Source of the DNA: Larix kaempferi
Lineage: Eukaryota > Streptophyta > Pinopsida > Pinales > Pinaceae
Length of the DNA stretch: 64,000 nucleotides
Assembly: GCA_027924585.1 (NCBI GenBank)
Contig: BSBM01000762.1
Location: 9,334,501-9,398,500 of the forward strand
Reading direction: 5' to 3'
The position numbers and the translations under genes are program-made. Every line of letters starts with the position of its first letter. The first letter of the stretch is position 1. Shown piece by piece: positions 33,559 to 45,998 of this stretch. The notes below the pieces were generated by a model that ran no database searches, was not told the DNA's origin, and saw only the letters and a list, made by a program, of their open reading frames with translations.

Positions 33559-34353
33559 CTAATAGGGAAGCCATAAATGAGACCAATTCGTTGCAAAGTA
33601 GTCATTTAGTTTCGCAGACCAGGCCCTACTCAAAATTAAACCATATGCCTCAGGAATATCAACCACCATGATATCAATGAATTGACACACTCTTGAATCA
33701 GACGACAACCGAATAAGTACATCTTTCATTTTGCCAATGACCTTGACAACCATTCTATCTAATTGAATGATTTGAGATTGGGATGGGATAGGTTGCCCAT
33801 TAATCTTCCTACAAATAGATAGAGACATGACATTTGAAATAGCACCAGAATCTACAAAACAATTGTGAACATTGCGATTAAAAATCTCAAACGTTAAGAG
33901 GAAAGGGAGGGTTTGAGACTTTGATTTTCCGCCAATGCTTGCTTGATGAATTTCTGGGTTTTCATCAGTTTTTTCTAATGAAGTACTTGTTTGTGGATCA
34001 AAAGCTTCCATTAATTTCTTTCTTTGTTGCGGCAAGCTGCACATATCAAAAATGGAAATGTTCTCCTTTGTTTTATTAATATCTTCAATTATATGATAGC
34101 TCATGTCACATTCCTTTGAAACTTTCGATTGATTTTCTGTTTTGTTTGAAGGAGTTTGTGGCTGTTTGATTATTTTAGAGTTTGGTTCCTTAGTCACTAT
34201 GGGAGAGACTATTGGATTTGTCTTGGGTTGGGGTGGAATGACAGTTATATGCCTTTTCAGTATTTGACTAGACTTGTATTTAGGTGCTTCAACTATCGGA
34301 TTAATCACTGGGCCTTTACTTCTGGTAGTGATGTTAATAGATGTTGTTTGCAC
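33559..34353 (-). pseudogene. E1 protease
   Basis: 264 residues. The N-terminal half is a basic Pro/Lys-rich linker. The C-terminal half is a retropepsin: NVHNCFVDSGAISNVMSLSI with the D-S-G-A active loop, then GLILSRAWSAKLNDYFATNW in place of the usual ILGRDWL psi-loop. It would cleave Gag-Pol. The frame is open; Leu-Ser-Arg-Ala suggests Gly to Ser drift at the second conserved element. E2 has lost this region. Confidence 0.7.
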
Positions 34354-34401
34354 TTCATCTACGAAATCTTCACAAGATGGCTCTTGGGTAGGAGTCCAAT
34401 C

Positions 34402-35877
34402 CTAAAGGATCATTGTAGTTTCAGGAGTAGACTCTTCTTTCTCAAGAATTGGTTCTTGTTGTGGATTTGTTTGCTCAGGCATTTGTGCATCTAACATTTG
34501 GTTCATTAATAAACTCATCGAATTGATCCATTGTGGACAACTTTTTTCTGAGTGCGATTCTTGATGGAAAGTGCAGAAGTGGTCAATGTCTATTTCATTT
34601 AACTTTAGTACAGCAGAATTGTTTACTGGCGAGGTTGACTGTCCATTTTCTTCCTTCTTTTTATAGAATGGTTTAAAAGGTGGCCTTGAAGAATTGGTTG
34701 CCTTATCCTTTTCTAGATCTACAATCTTATTGGAGAGTTTTTGCATCATTTTTATGACATTTTCTAAATCTGCTGCAGGCTCTTCTTTATCTCTAGTTAA
34801 TAGAAATGGTTTCTTGACAGTTGTTGGCTTAACCTCTATATTGAGAGCATGTTTGGCGATGTTGTCAGCCTCTTCTTCCACTTTCTTTGCTTCTTCAAAG
34901 TTTTCTATCAGGGTAACTTTCTTAGTTCTCTTGACAAACATTGCCAATGGGGGTTTAAGAGATGTTGTATAATATTCTACCAAAAATTCTTCGGCGGGCT
35001 TTGTTGCCTCGCTAAAATTATTCAACAATGTTGTGAATCTTTGGTTAAACTCTTTAAATTTCTCATACTTTTCCATCCTCATAGAAAGCAGTTCTTTCAT
35101 AAGGGTAGCTACCATCTTCTAGTTCCCATACTTCTTTAGAAAACATTTCTCAAAATCTTCCCAGTGTGTTATCGAATTGGCTTGCAAACTAAAATACGAG
35201 GAAGAAACTTTGGGTTCAAAAGTGTAAGGAAAAAGGCGATAGACCACATCTTCGTATTCCACATTGAGAAGATTTAAAGCTAAATAAAAACTTTTAAGGT
35301 GATCTTCAGCAGAAATCCCTTTGCCAGGGTCATACTTAGGCAAAACCTTTTCTGGGTTTTTTGGCAAATCATGGAATGGTCCAACTACATTTATTGCCCC
35401 TCTTGCTCTCAATGCAGGTATGACTATGATTCTTGGTGGAGAACGTGGTCATGTATGCAGTGGTGAATTATGAGGAGTATGCCTTGGGGTGTGTGGTTTT
35501 TCTTGATTAGTGGGAGTCTCGTGCATGTCTTCGTCAAAAGGCTCAGTGATTTCTTCTAGAGATAAATCCAATAATTCTTCTAGGCTTTTAACTAGAATGG
35601 AATCCCTTGTACACTGAAGGTTTTTTAGAGGAGCTCTGATTTTGGGTAATAAAGGAACAGTATTTAGTCCTTCGAGACTTCTAACGTAGTTGGGAGTATG
35701 TCTTATGAATCGATTTACTTCTTCAAAAGGGACAGCGTACAATGTTTCTTGTTGTTCTGCCTTAGAACTAGGATTTTCTTGATTTCTTGATTCCAGATAT
35801 GAAATATTTGGAATATCTATTTCGTCCGGGTCTTCAGTGGAAATTTTATTAACAAAAGGGTCTCTACGGCCAGCCAT
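34402..35877 (-). pseudogene. E1 gag
   Basis: The start codon at 35877 (MAGRRDPFVNKISTEDPDEI) is only about 10 bases after the primer site. 35877-35449 is the N-terminal region. 35412-35119 is the capsid core (ISAEDHLKSFYLALNLLNVE, DVVYRLFPYTFEPKVSSSYF, WEDFEKCFLKKYGN). 35115-34402 continues with MVATLMKELLSMRMEKYEKF, a charged coiled region and a Cys/His cluster FCTFHQESHSEKSCPQW that fits a variant knuckle (CX2HX3HX4C). Single stops separate the pieces. Gag would build the particle. E2 gag (56739-58238) has the same layout. Confidence 0.8.
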
Positions 35878-35887
35878 GCATTGGTGG

Positions 35888-35904
35888 CCCTCCTTCTAGT
35901 GCCA
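35888..35904 (-). other. E1 primer binding site
   Basis: The minus strand reads TGGCACTAGAAGGAGGGCC five bases after the LTR end CAACA. E2 has TGGCGCTAGAAGGAGGGCC at the same place. The conserved position and the TGG start support a primer site. I do not assign the tRNA. Confidence 0.7.
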
Positions 35905-36591
35905 AAAACTGTTGATGCCTCGAAAGTCGTAGCATCAATCAGCAAGGGTTTCTCCCCAGTAAGCAACCCCAATTAGATCGTTCATCGTTTGTTGTGGGGA
36001 ATTCATTCGGTTAACGGTCCGGCTACCATATAGGTTTTAAATATTTGTTTATTCTATCGATTGTGGCCCAATCCACCGTTTATGTATTTTATATTTGAGA
36101 ATGATATGCAAGTGCCTAAATTAAATGGGTGCTATTAAACAAATCTATTCTAACTATCTTAATCTAAACTAACCTATCCTTGCAAGGAGAAGAAATTAAA
36201 ATATGAGTAATATGAATGAAAGAAACATCTGGAGAATTAAACAGATAGCCATTAATCATCAAGACGTATTTTCAGCAGAAAGTGAAAGATATCAAAGATA
36301 GATCTGATTTTGTTTATAAAAGCATTCCATTACTCATGAGATACAGAGATTTGCAAAGAAATAAGATCATTCACAACATAGAATTAGTTCATAAAAGCTA
36401 GGAAAGATCTCACAAAATGTGTATGAAACATGTATAAGTAGTTCGACTATCATTTATCACAACCCAAAGCAAACAATGCACCAGCTTCCACAGGCCAAAA
36501 CCTTTTCTCTATTCGTGTAGCTGAAATAGTTCATGTACATCAGAAGAAAAAGTTTCACTTGCCAAAAGTCCTCTTTTCCCCCTTAATCTAG

Positions 36592-36601
36592 CTATATATA
36601 G
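36592..36601 (-). promoter_or_regulatory. TATA box of E1 5' LTR
   Basis: CTATATATAG context as at 8395, about 690 bp before the primer-site end of the LTR. In the 5' LTR this one would drive genomic RNA toward gag. Confidence 0.55.
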
Positions 36602-36822
36602 TTTTACAAAACAATCCATGAGCTGCCATCCATACCTTAACCATTTAATTTATCTTGTAGTGCTGATTTTATCCCAATTAAATTACAAAAAGGAATGGGA
36701 ATTAAAATCTGAATGTCATTTTAATATCTCAAAGGTATACACATAAAACAAAAAACCAAAGAGGCGTGATGGCCTTCATCAAACAGATTATGAGAAAATG
36801 CGAGTTATCCTGGGGCTGGCTC

Positions 36823-39000
36823 CTATGTTAACTCGAGTGCTTCTGGGGGTGCGCATGTTTCGACTGAGACCTGAGTTACTACAGCCACTAGAACATTCAC
36901 TGAGGTCGAAACTTGGTCAACTGCTAATGTCCTGTCTACCTCCTCTATGTGGCTTGCCCAAGCACTAGTCTCCTTTATGACATTGTTTGCAGAGAGAGGA
37001 AGCATGGTCTTTAGTGAGACCTCATGCTTGGCGAGTTCCTCTTCTATATTGGAAATTTCTACTTTCACAACCTGAATACTTTCTTCTAAAATGTGTTTGT
37101 GAACAGTGGCCTATCCAATCCACTGGTGGAGGTCTTCAACGGTCAATGTATCCACCTTCTTGAAGTAATCTATTTCTGCATTTAAATTGTCTTTCAACTC
37201 AGCCAAGCGTTGGGGTTTCTCCAGAAATCCTTCTAAAGTTTGAGGCATCATCACCTGGCATTTTTCTTGGGTAGTTCGTATCTGAATATACAAACCCTGG
37301 CATTGCTCGAGGGTAACCATGGACACTTAATTCAACTTTACTCCATTGTCTTTGCAAAAACCTAAAAGGCGCACATCTGGTCTGAAACCAAAGACAAATT
37401 TAAAAGGAAGAGTTGTTGGGAAGCCAGAATTCCCTTCTCTCTACTCCATATGTTTTCGGATAACTTCAATAATACGCACATACTTTCTCTTGTGCCTGGT
37501 GGCTTCCTTAACGATCTCTACAAATCTAGCCACGATTTCCTTCAGATTGCAAATATCTTCCATTATAAGTTCTTGTACCTCGTAGATCCCTCTTATTATC
37601 TCACAAGCTTGCTCATAAAAGGGATCCATATCATCTATTTTACTAGTTGCTTGTTCCAATTGTTGCTCCAGCAGTTCTCTTCCTTTTTCCATGTTTTCAA
37701 TGTTTTCTTTTAGGTCATCAATTTGCTGAGTGGTATCAAATTTTTTAGATTCAAGCTTCAAGTTTCTATCCTCAAGTTCTCTTTTCATTATCTCTAGTGC
37801 CCTTGCTTGCATTGGCAGGGCTCCCCTATCAGCTTCCAGCTGTTGAAGTTTTATATTTAATCCTAGCTTCTGAGATGCGAGAACATCATTCTTCTCGATC
37901 ATCAAATTTGTATAATTCTTTTCTTTAACCAAATCCTCTTGTAACTGGCAGGCTTTCTCCTTTTCCTGCTTCAATTCTTCTCCCAATATATTGACATTGT
38001 CTATTGTTGCCATAATAGATGCTATAGAGATTGATGCCATGAGCTCAAGATTGTTCTGAGTACCTTGCATGACGGTGGTTTCATGCCTGGTGACGATATT
38101 AGGTTGAAAATACCTCTTGACACTAGTAATTGTTTCTTTGATGATAGATTTCCTTTTTCTGTTAAAGGCAAACCTACCCCATGTAGATACTGTGCTACCC
38201 CTGGATGGTGTGAAGGCTACAAGTGGAAGCTTCTCAATAGGGATATCGACATCAAGGTCTTGAATACTTGGGATTTTAGGACCAACATCCTCTTCTACTG
38301 ACTTTCTCAGTCTTTCATCCTTTTCTTGCTTAGAAGCATCCTCTAGCATGATCCTCTCTTCCAGCTGAGCCCGTCTAGCTTCATCTTCGACTGCTTGGTT
38401 TCTTTGGGTTTCTTCTTCCTGTAGTTTATCTTATTGGGATTTTCTTTCCCTTTCCTCTAGTTTTTTCTGGATCTCCTCAGCTTGTTGTAGGAGTCTTTGT
38501 TCCTCACTAGAGAGAGCTTCAACAGCTCCTGAGGTTTCCTTTTCTTGATGATGTTTTAGTCGTTTGAGAATCGTAGAACTGGAGCTAGCTCCATCTTTAC
38601 TGTGTTGGCAAATTTGCAGCTCGGTCATATTGATGACTCCCCTATATGTTTCCTCCTCCAATACATAGTAATGTGCATATTCAAAGGGACAATGTTTGTT
38701 TTGCAATGTTGGGCAACCTTACCTTGTCTATCATTTTTTTGAAAGATTATTTCCCCGAAATGAAAACCCCTTAGTTATGCTATAAAATCTTCTGCTGATG
38801 CAATCTTGGAGAACTTGTAAGCCCCCAAATAGAAGGGAAAAGGTGGAAAAGTAGCCTTCCTCCTGTTGTACAATGTACCACCAATTCCATCTAGGAATAC
38901 TTGTCGTATCGCCTCTTTGTGAACTATGTAGTCAGTGGCATACTTAGGCAAGATGTATGGGGGTTTCCAGCCTCCATACATTTTGATGTAGGTGCCATCC
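36823..39000 (-). pseudogene. ORFX copy B, C-terminal two thirds
   Basis: Same protein as copy A and closely similar. Pieces: 38981-38775 (LPKYATDYIVHKEAIRQVFL, GIGGTLYNRRKATFPPFPFY), 38706-38431 (knotted Tyr and Ser-rich part, then KKLEERERKSQ coil), 38349-37441 (302 open residues, mostly coiled coil, from DERLRKSVEEDVGPKIPSIQ to KYVRIIEVIRKHME), 37326-37111 and 37068-36823 (C-terminus). The N-terminal third is missing because E2 inserted at 39000, in the codons after the GTYIKMYGG region. It shows the uninterrupted sequence at the site where Copia split copy A (TQNNLELMAS). Confidence 0.6.
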
Positions 39001-39922
39001 TGTTGATTCCCTAAAGATCACAACATCAAGCAGAAAGGGATTCTCCCCGGTAGACTATCCCAATTAGATTGTCCACTGTTTGGTATGGGGAATCCGTCCG
39101 GTTAGCGGTTCCGGCAACCATTGGGTTTGGAGAATTGCTTCTATTATACCGGTCATGGGCCGATCCATCATTCTTTTTTATTTTATAATTTGAAATGATA
39201 TGCAAGTGCCTAAGCTAACTTAATCTAAACGCAGAACTCGAAACAAATCTATATCTAAAACTCAAATAAACCTAAACTATCCCTGCAAGGAGCAAATTAT
39301 AGGTATGAGTAATGTGCTGGAAGAGGTATCTAAAGATCAACAGATAGCCATTAAATCATAAAGATAGATCCACAGCAAGGAAGCAAGATAAATTAGAAGA
39401 TAGCTTCTGATTCACATATAACACATTCCATTACTCAAGTAGGAGAAAATTCATTTGCACAGGAAACAGTAAGATCATTCAATACAGAGAAATAATTCAA
39501 GACAACAAAGAAAGATCTCACAGTAGAATATAAAGGTTACAGGAATAATCCAGCATGCATCCAATATCCATTTCTATGCAAAATACGTCATCTCCAGGCT
39601 CTTATTAGGTACATTTCATTTTCTTCAAACAAGTGCAAGATTGCTCGTACAAGTTTGAAAAATTCATTTTCTTGCCAAAAGTCCCTTACACTATTTCCTA
39701 AACTTCTATTTATATCATTACAAAATGCCCCTTGAGCTGCCACCTAGCTCTTTACACATGTCCTCTACAAAATTTTTTCCTTTTAATAAACAAAATTGTT
39801 ACCCTTTTCTTAAAATAGAAAATTCCTCAAAAAGAAAAGGATAGCTGTCCAATGGTTCCACGCTTTAAACATAGGGAGACCAAAAAAAAAAAAAAAGGAA
39901 CAACGTTGTAGGATCACCGTGT
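39001..39922 (-). other. R-U5 and 3' part of U3 of E2 3' LTR (no gene)
   Basis: Non-coding. The TATA-like box TGATATAAATAG is at 39706-39717 (minus). A run of A (39881-39895, plus) lies just before the ORFX stop codon; the other copy has AAAAAAGAAAAGAAAAAGG there. Confidence 0.6.
39706..39717 (-). promoter_or_regulatory. TATA box of E2 3' LTR
   Basis: The minus strand reads TGATATAAATAG, conserved at 58977-58988, about 710 bp from the primer-site end of the LTR. Confidence 0.55.
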
Positions 39923-41631
39923 TCATCCTTGGGAAGGCACTTCTACTGGGAGAGAAGGACTTGGACTGGCTGCCACTGCTGGTGCTGCTTTCTTTTCCTC
40001 ATCTATTATGTAACTAAACCAGATACCAACGTCTCTGATAACTACATTTGCTGAGGAAGGGACCAAGATCTTCTGGGAAGTCACATCTTTACCAAGTTCT
40101 GCTCCAATACCCTGAATTTCTGTAATTGCTACTTGGTGGATTTCTTTAAGCAAATGACTGTATATTGATGACAACCCAATATAGTGATGGAGATCATCAA
40201 TGGCTAAGATATCACTCTTCTTTACATATTCTATTTGAATGCCCAACTCTTCCTTCAAGTCAGATAAACGTTGCTCTTTGCTTGGGAACTCATCGAGGAA
40301 CTGAGGAAAACTCAACTTGCACTTATCATGCACTTCATGGATTTTTCGGTAAAGACTGTTACTTTTATCCATTGTTCCTTGGATCTTAGCCATTAGCTTA
40401 AGGCCACAGTTCCTGCAGAACTCCATAAGGGCTACATCTTCTTTAAAATCATCTTCAGACTTGAATGGGAGATGCTTGGGGAAATCAACCTTCCCTTCTC
40501 TCCATTCCATCTGGCTCAGGATGTTTGCTTTAACTCGAGTATATTTACCCTTAAGATTATTGGATTCTGCATTGACTTCTTTCAACCTAACTACCATGGC
40601 TTTGAGTTTGCACACTTCCTCAGTAATTAGCTCCTGTGTGGCGTGCATTTGTCTCAGAATGTTACAGGACAGCTCATGGAGGGAGACATATCTATTGCTC
40701 TGCTCTCTGCCTCCTCTAATTGCTCAACCATTGTCTGCTTATCTGCTTGCAGATGAGAAACTCTAGCTTCCAAATCGTTCTTTTCTGCTTCTAAAACCAT
40801 CATCTGGACTGCTAGGTGCTCCTTTTCTTCTTCTAACTGGTGATACTTATCTGACAATTCCTTGTGCTCAACAGATAGATGATTATACTTATTCACTACA
40901 AGATCCCTGTAAGCCTGTTCATTAGCCACAATATGTTGTAACATGCGAGCTCTTCTCTTTGTTGACTCAAATTCTCTAACCATATCGACCACATTGTCCT
41001 GTGTTTCTTTTGCTGCTTCCACCACGGTGGATGCCATGGCTATGGGAGCCTTATGTGTATTTTGCATCACTGTGGTGTCCCGCCGGGTAACAATATCTTC
41101 TTGGAAGAGTCTCTTTATCCTCTCTTCTGATTTAAGGACTACTGCATTTCTCTTCTTATCATACACAAATTCATCCCATTGGGACACAGTATGCTCTTCT
41201 GATGGAGTGTAAGGGATGATTGGGAGGTCTATTACATTTATTTCTGTTTCTATGGGTGGGGTCTGGACTACTTGAGACGTGCCTGTTCCCACATTTTGGG
41301 TGCCGGGAACACCTACTTGAGATGTACTTGCCTCCACATTTTGGGTGTCGAGAACACCTGCTTGAGGTATGTTTGTTTCCATATCTTGGGTGCCAGAGCC
41401 GCCTGCCTAGGCATCTTCATCAGTCTTAAGTTCTTCTTCCGCCTTTTGATCTTCTTTAGCCTTACGCCTTCTTTCTTCTTCTTCAGCTTGCTGCTGATTT
41501 TTACTTTCTTCCATCTGCTTTGCATCTTCCGCTTCTTTCTGCAGCCTTGCATCTTCTGCTTCTTATTGCAGCCTGGCTTCCTCAGCTTCTCTCTGCAATC
41601 TTGCATTCTCAGCTTTTTTCTGCAGCCTTGC

Positions 41632-43270
41632 TGTATCATCCCCTCCCGCCTTCCAAATGCAAGGGAGAGAACATGACCAATCATACGAGGCTTTTGGCAG
41701 ACTTAGCCCCAATATTTTTTCTTTTTTTCTTCATAAACTCATAACAATTAAAAACTTCTGTGTGCAGAATCAACTCAATATAAACACAGCGGAATTAAAG
41801 ATAATAATACACAAATAGAATGAAATGCATCAACATGTTTATCTTAAGCAAAAAGGTGATTCCATATGCAGAGATTCAATCTCATTCTCATGATATTCAT
41901 AGATTCCATCTCAATTTGATTACCATGAATATTTAACATTCAGATTGAACACATTGCATAACACAGAATGTATATAAATTAATTCACAAGAATACTTATC
42001 TTAAAATGTAAATGTCCAATGACTGGCTACGGGAGGGAAACGTTCCACCCAACCATAGATCTCTATCTAGCCTATATTCTTTCAGCTGAGGGATCACCCC
42101 CGAGCTGGGTTGTGTATCCACTCAGGAAGAACTAGCTGGCCTCACTCATAGCCATGGTTTCGGTCATCAGCTATGCTAAGCCAACACACCGTTGGGTTTA
42201 TCAAGCATTCCAGAAGATAGAGGAGGTTAACGCTAAGCCAATGAGCTCAACCACAAAGCTACAGGCATCTCAAGTGAACTCAACAGTCAGGCACCCACAT
42301 TACCTACCACATCCAACACAAGGAAGATCCCCTTCTCTGTTACACAGTCCCTCAGGCAACTCTTCCCTCCAGTGCTTTTCAGGATGGGCATAGAAAGGTC
42401 CAGCTGCTAATCCTTGAGATCCTAGCCTTCACTGGGTTTATCAAGCACACCAAATCTCTGCATAGTCATTCTCCACTTGATTTCTCATCATTCTGCTCAC
42501 TAAATAACTCAAATCCGTCACTGATTTTTTGGGCTGCAAAAACTGGGTATTCCTATGGATTTCGGGATAGCTAATGCTCCCAAATTCGCCCCAAGGTTCA
42601 TACCAATGGATCTCCCATTGGATTTCACTGTCCCATGCCAAATCTGGGCGTTTTTGGCTCTTCAAAACGTGGGTTCTTTCAAAGTCGCGATTTCTGGTTT
42701 TTCTTCCTGCTGGCAATTCGTTTTTTCGATGGAAAATGGTGCTGGTAAGTTTCACAATGGAATGGGGATGAGGAAGAAGCAACTCCCATTAGGTAGAGTG
42801 GCTTGTGCTACAATAAAATAGAGCCCATACTCTGCCATACGAATTTCTGGGCTGCTCATGCTCCATTAAAGCCATGGACTGAATTCCTCAACCACTTCCT
42901 TACAACATAAATAAATGTCAGCAAGGTAAGTCAAATGGGTTCTCAAGGTGACATATGGCAGCCTACGGTTCAATCCCACAACCCCCTCACCACTCCCTAG
43001 TAGATACACATGGCCCCTTCTCATTCGTTGCTCCCATAGCCAGTGTTGGTATTATATTTCAATATTAAATATTTACATCAATTTACAATATCCCATGGCT
43101 TAATAGCACGTAGGTAACACAATATCAAAGCGTGTCTAATTTAAATAAAATCTGAGCATAAACTAGCGGACCTTGGCCTTGAGCTCCATGCTAGGAAAAC
43201 ATACAACGTGTATATACAATATTTACATTAGAAGCCAATATTTCATAAGGGTCAAAATTGGGGTATTACA
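41632..43270 (-). repeat. E5 3' LTR
   Basis: 1,639 bp, TGTATCATCCCC...GGGGTATTACA. It matches 49418-51027 along its length with scattered substitutions and a small length difference (about 29 bp), for example an extra segment near 43140-43165 relative to the other copy. Confidence 0.93.
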
Positions 43271-43286
43271 TTCCCCTCCCCCTTAG
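43271..43286 (-). other. E5 polypurine tract
   Basis: The minus strand reads CTAAGGGGGAGGGGAA directly before the 3' LTR start TGTAATACCCC. This is a textbook polypurine tract. Confidence 0.9.
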
Positions 43287-43754
43287 AACAACACCGTCCT
43301 CAGTGTTCTCAAAACTGAACAAAAATGGGAATGCCTTCCTCATGGCATCCTCTAGCTCCCATGTAGCCTCATCAGGACTAAGGTGCTCCCATTGGACCTT
43401 TACCTACCCAATCGCTCTGTTTCAGAGCAATGTGACTTTCTTGTCGAGGATGCACATAGGTTCTACTTGGAACTCTCCCTCGGGTTCCACCTGTATCACA
43501 TTCCAATCAATCATATGATTAGGATCATGTACATACTTCTTAAGCAAAGATACATGGAAAACATTATGAGCTCTTATGTTAGCAGGCAATGCAATTCTAT
43601 ATGCAACTGGCCCTATTCTATCAAGGACTTCAAATGGCGCACAATATCTTGGTGACAACTTGGCACAAATCCCCAACTTGAGGGAACTCTTCCTTGGTTT
43701 CACTCTTAAGTAAACATGATCCCCGATCTGAAATTCCTTATGTGCTCTTTTCAA
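43287..43754 (-). pseudogene. E5 integrase C-terminus and chromodomain
   Basis: 43754-43422 holds the integrase DNA-binding end (FQIGDHVYLRVKPRKSSLKL, LSPRYCAPFEVLDRIGPVAY, NVFHVSLLKKYVHDP). In the same frame past stops near 43400-43432 come VKVQWEHLSPDEATWELED and a short acidic tail, the core of a chromodomain. In chromoviruses this module binds modified histones and steers integration. Two stops lie between the parts. Confidence 0.75.
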
Positions 43755-43796
43755 ATATGCATAACTCTTATGCCTGTCCTGAGCCGCCTTTAAATT

Positions 43797-44493
43797 CTAC
43801 CCGATCTTAATAATTTCCTGTTCCATTTCCTTGATCATCTCTGGTCCAAGCACTACCCTGTTCACTGGGCCGTCCCAATTCATTGGCGTCCTGCATCCCT
43901 TACCATACAATGCTTCAAATGGACTCATTCTCAATGATGCATGGTGTCCATTATTATATGCAAATTCAACCAAGTGTAAATAATCTTCCCACTTGGATGG
44001 TTTGTCCATCACATACATTCTCAGCATGTCTTCAAGAACCTGATTCACCCTCTCGGTTTGGCCATCCGTTTGAGGATGGTAAGCTGTACTGAAATTCAAT
44101 TTAGTTCTCAATTCCTGAAATAATCCCTTCCAGAAATTGGAGGTGAACTTTGTATCACGATCAAAAATTATTGCTTTAGGCAATCCATGCAATCTGAATA
44201 TCTCTCTCATGAAGATGTTCGTAATGTCACTAGCCTTGTGAGTGGACTTCACTAGAATAAAATGAGCTACCTTCGATAGCTTATCCAACACAACCATGAT
44301 TGAATCATGCTTCTTCACTGTCATGGGCAGACCTGTTATAAAATCCATGGAGATCACTTCCCACTTCCATTCTGGAATGGGTAAGGGCTGCAATAACCCT
44401 GCTGGATGTTGGTGTTCTGCCTTGACTTGTTGGCACTTCTGACACCTAGCAATTTACTTAGCTATGTCCTTCTTCATATCGTTCCAAAAGTAT
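43797..44493 (-). pseudogene. E5 integrase core
   Basis: 44393-43797 (198 open residues) has the catalytic Asp in SMDFITGLP, Asp in IFDRDTKFTS and Glu in GQTERVNQVLEDML, followed by WEDYLHLVEFAYNNGHHASL and GCRTPMNW. The HHCC part lies just upstream (44493-44394: ARCQKCQQVKAEHQHPAG) with two stops. The frame breaks at 43796, before the C-terminal module. Confidence 0.85.
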
Positions 44494-45980
44494 TACTTTC
44501 TTGCAGCTGTTATAGTCTTCTGATATCTTGGGTGTCCAAAGTACGGCATTTGGTGTATTTCATCCATCACTAGTTTCTCCAAATCTACATTATTTGGAAT
44601 GTACAACCTATATTTGTAGATAAGGATACTGTCTTCACCCAGCTGATATCCTGCACACTTTTCATCCACATTACCGTGCTGCAACTTCTCTTTAATTTGA
44701 AGGCAAGTCTCGTCACCGTTTTGGGCTTCAAGAACTCTTGTCTTCAAATCTGATTTGCACATACTTACTGCTGAAACATGAAATTTTCTGCTAAGAGCAT
44801 CTGCAACCTTATTCTCCTTCCATTTTACATGTTTAATTTCAAAATCAAATTCACAAAGAAATTCCATCCATCTAGCTTGCCTAGCATTCAAGTTTGGCTG
44901 ATCAAACAAATACTTCAAGCTCATGTGGTCTGTTCTAAGCTCAAATCTTCTTCCCATCAAGTAATGCCTCCACATCTTAAGGGCATGCACTATGGTTGCT
45001 AATTCTAAATCATGTGTGGCATAATTCTTTTCATGCTCTTTTAATTTCCTGGATTTATAGAAATTCACAATTCCTTCTTGCATGAGAACCCCACCTAGTC
45101 CTTCAATGCAAGCATCTGTGCACACTACAAAATCCTTCCTTGGATCTGCTATCTTCAAAACAGGAGCGCTGGCAAGTAACTCCTTCAACTTCTGAAAACT
45201 TTTCTCACATTTTTCAAACCATACAAATCTGATGTTCTTCCTTTGCAATGAAGTGATCGGATGAGCTATCCTGGAGAATCCTTCAATAAACCTTCTGTAG
45301 TAACCAACAAGGGCCATAAAAGATCTAACATCTGAAACATTTCTTGGAGTTGGCCAATCCATGATGGAATTAATCTTCTCCGGATCCACTGCAATTCCTT
45401 CTTCTAAAATGAGGTGACCCAAATATTGAATCCTCTTTTGATAGAACTCACACTTGCTTAACTTGGCATACAGCTGATGTTCTCTAAGAACTTGCAACAC
45501 CATTCTTAGATGCTCCTCATGTTCTCCCTCATTTCTTGAATAGACAAGAATGTCATCTAAAAACACAATCACAAACTTATCCAAATATTTGTTGAATACG
45601 TTATTCATGAGACACATGAATGTGGCAGGTGCGTTGGTAAGGCCAAATGGAACCACAGTGAACTCATAATGATCATATCTAGTTCTGAAAGCCGTCTTGT
45701 GAATGTCTTCTTCTTTAATCCTCACTTGATGGTAGCTGGACCTCAAGTCAATCTTTGAAAATAATTTGGCTTCCTTCATTTGATCAAACAAGTCATCAAC
45801 TCTTGGTAATGTATACTTGTTCTTAACTGTTATTTTATTGAGCTACCTGTAATTAATACACAGCCTTAAAGTCCCATCTTTCTTCTTGACAAATAGCACC
45901 GGTGCTCCCCAAGGAGACACACTAGGCCTGATATACCTTTTATCCATTAATTCTTGCAGCTGTATCTTCAATTCCACCAA
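44493..45980 (-). pseudogene. E5 reverse transcriptase and RNase H
   Basis: 45791-44493 is an open frame of 432 residues: [38 protein letters not shown], catalytic [23 protein letters not shown], then RNase H ([40 protein letters not shown]) and the start of integrase ([14 protein letters not shown]). Upstream the RT fingers ([13 protein letters not shown]) are in the same frame but cut by a TAG near 45844-45846. The usual Gln/Arg in PATFQRLMN is Cys-Leu here. It would copy RNA to DNA if the stop were absent. Confidence 0.85.
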
Positions 45981-45998
45981 CTCCGGTGTACTCATTCT

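Larger units (their letters stand above)
7713..39000 (-). mobile_element. E1: Tat-like Ty3/gypsy element with ORF-bearing giant LTRs
   Basis: A minus-strand element: 3' LTR 7713-28823 (with E3 and E4 nested), internal region 28824-35909 (7.1 kb), 5' LTR from 35910, interrupted at 39000 by E2. Net size would be about 18.4 kb if both LTRs are about 5.65 kb. Pol order is gag, protease, extra RNase H, RT, RNase H, integrase with a GPY module and no chromodomain, which fits the Tat branch of OTA. The LTRs begin TGTTGATG and end CAACA in plus orientation. The right edge, rest of the 5' LTR and target duplication (expected aaacc) lie beyond the window. RT and the extra RNase H contain stops, so this copy is not autonomous. 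Confidence 0.75.
35910..39000 (-). repeat. E1 5' LTR, visible part (cut by E2)
   Basis: Starts TGTTGATGCC next to the primer site and aligns with 7713 onward (about 89% by eye over the first 140 bp, higher further in). It runs through R-U5, the TATA box (36592-36601) and ORFX copy B to 39000, where E2 starts with TGTTGATTCC. The remaining 2.5 kb should lie to the right of E2, beyond the window. Confidence 0.7.

Noticed and set aside
39881-39895. A-run as the tail of a SINE or LINE insertion
   Set aside because: The other LTR has a similar A/G-rich run at 59151-59168 and no target duplication is seen; it is LTR sequence.
41272-41676. Plus-strand hydrophobic frames of 74-134 residues at 41272-41744 and 60544-60843
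   Set aside because: Antisense of the EARLQ-rich coiled coil of ORFX; Phe/Leu-rich content is the complement of Glu/Lys codons.
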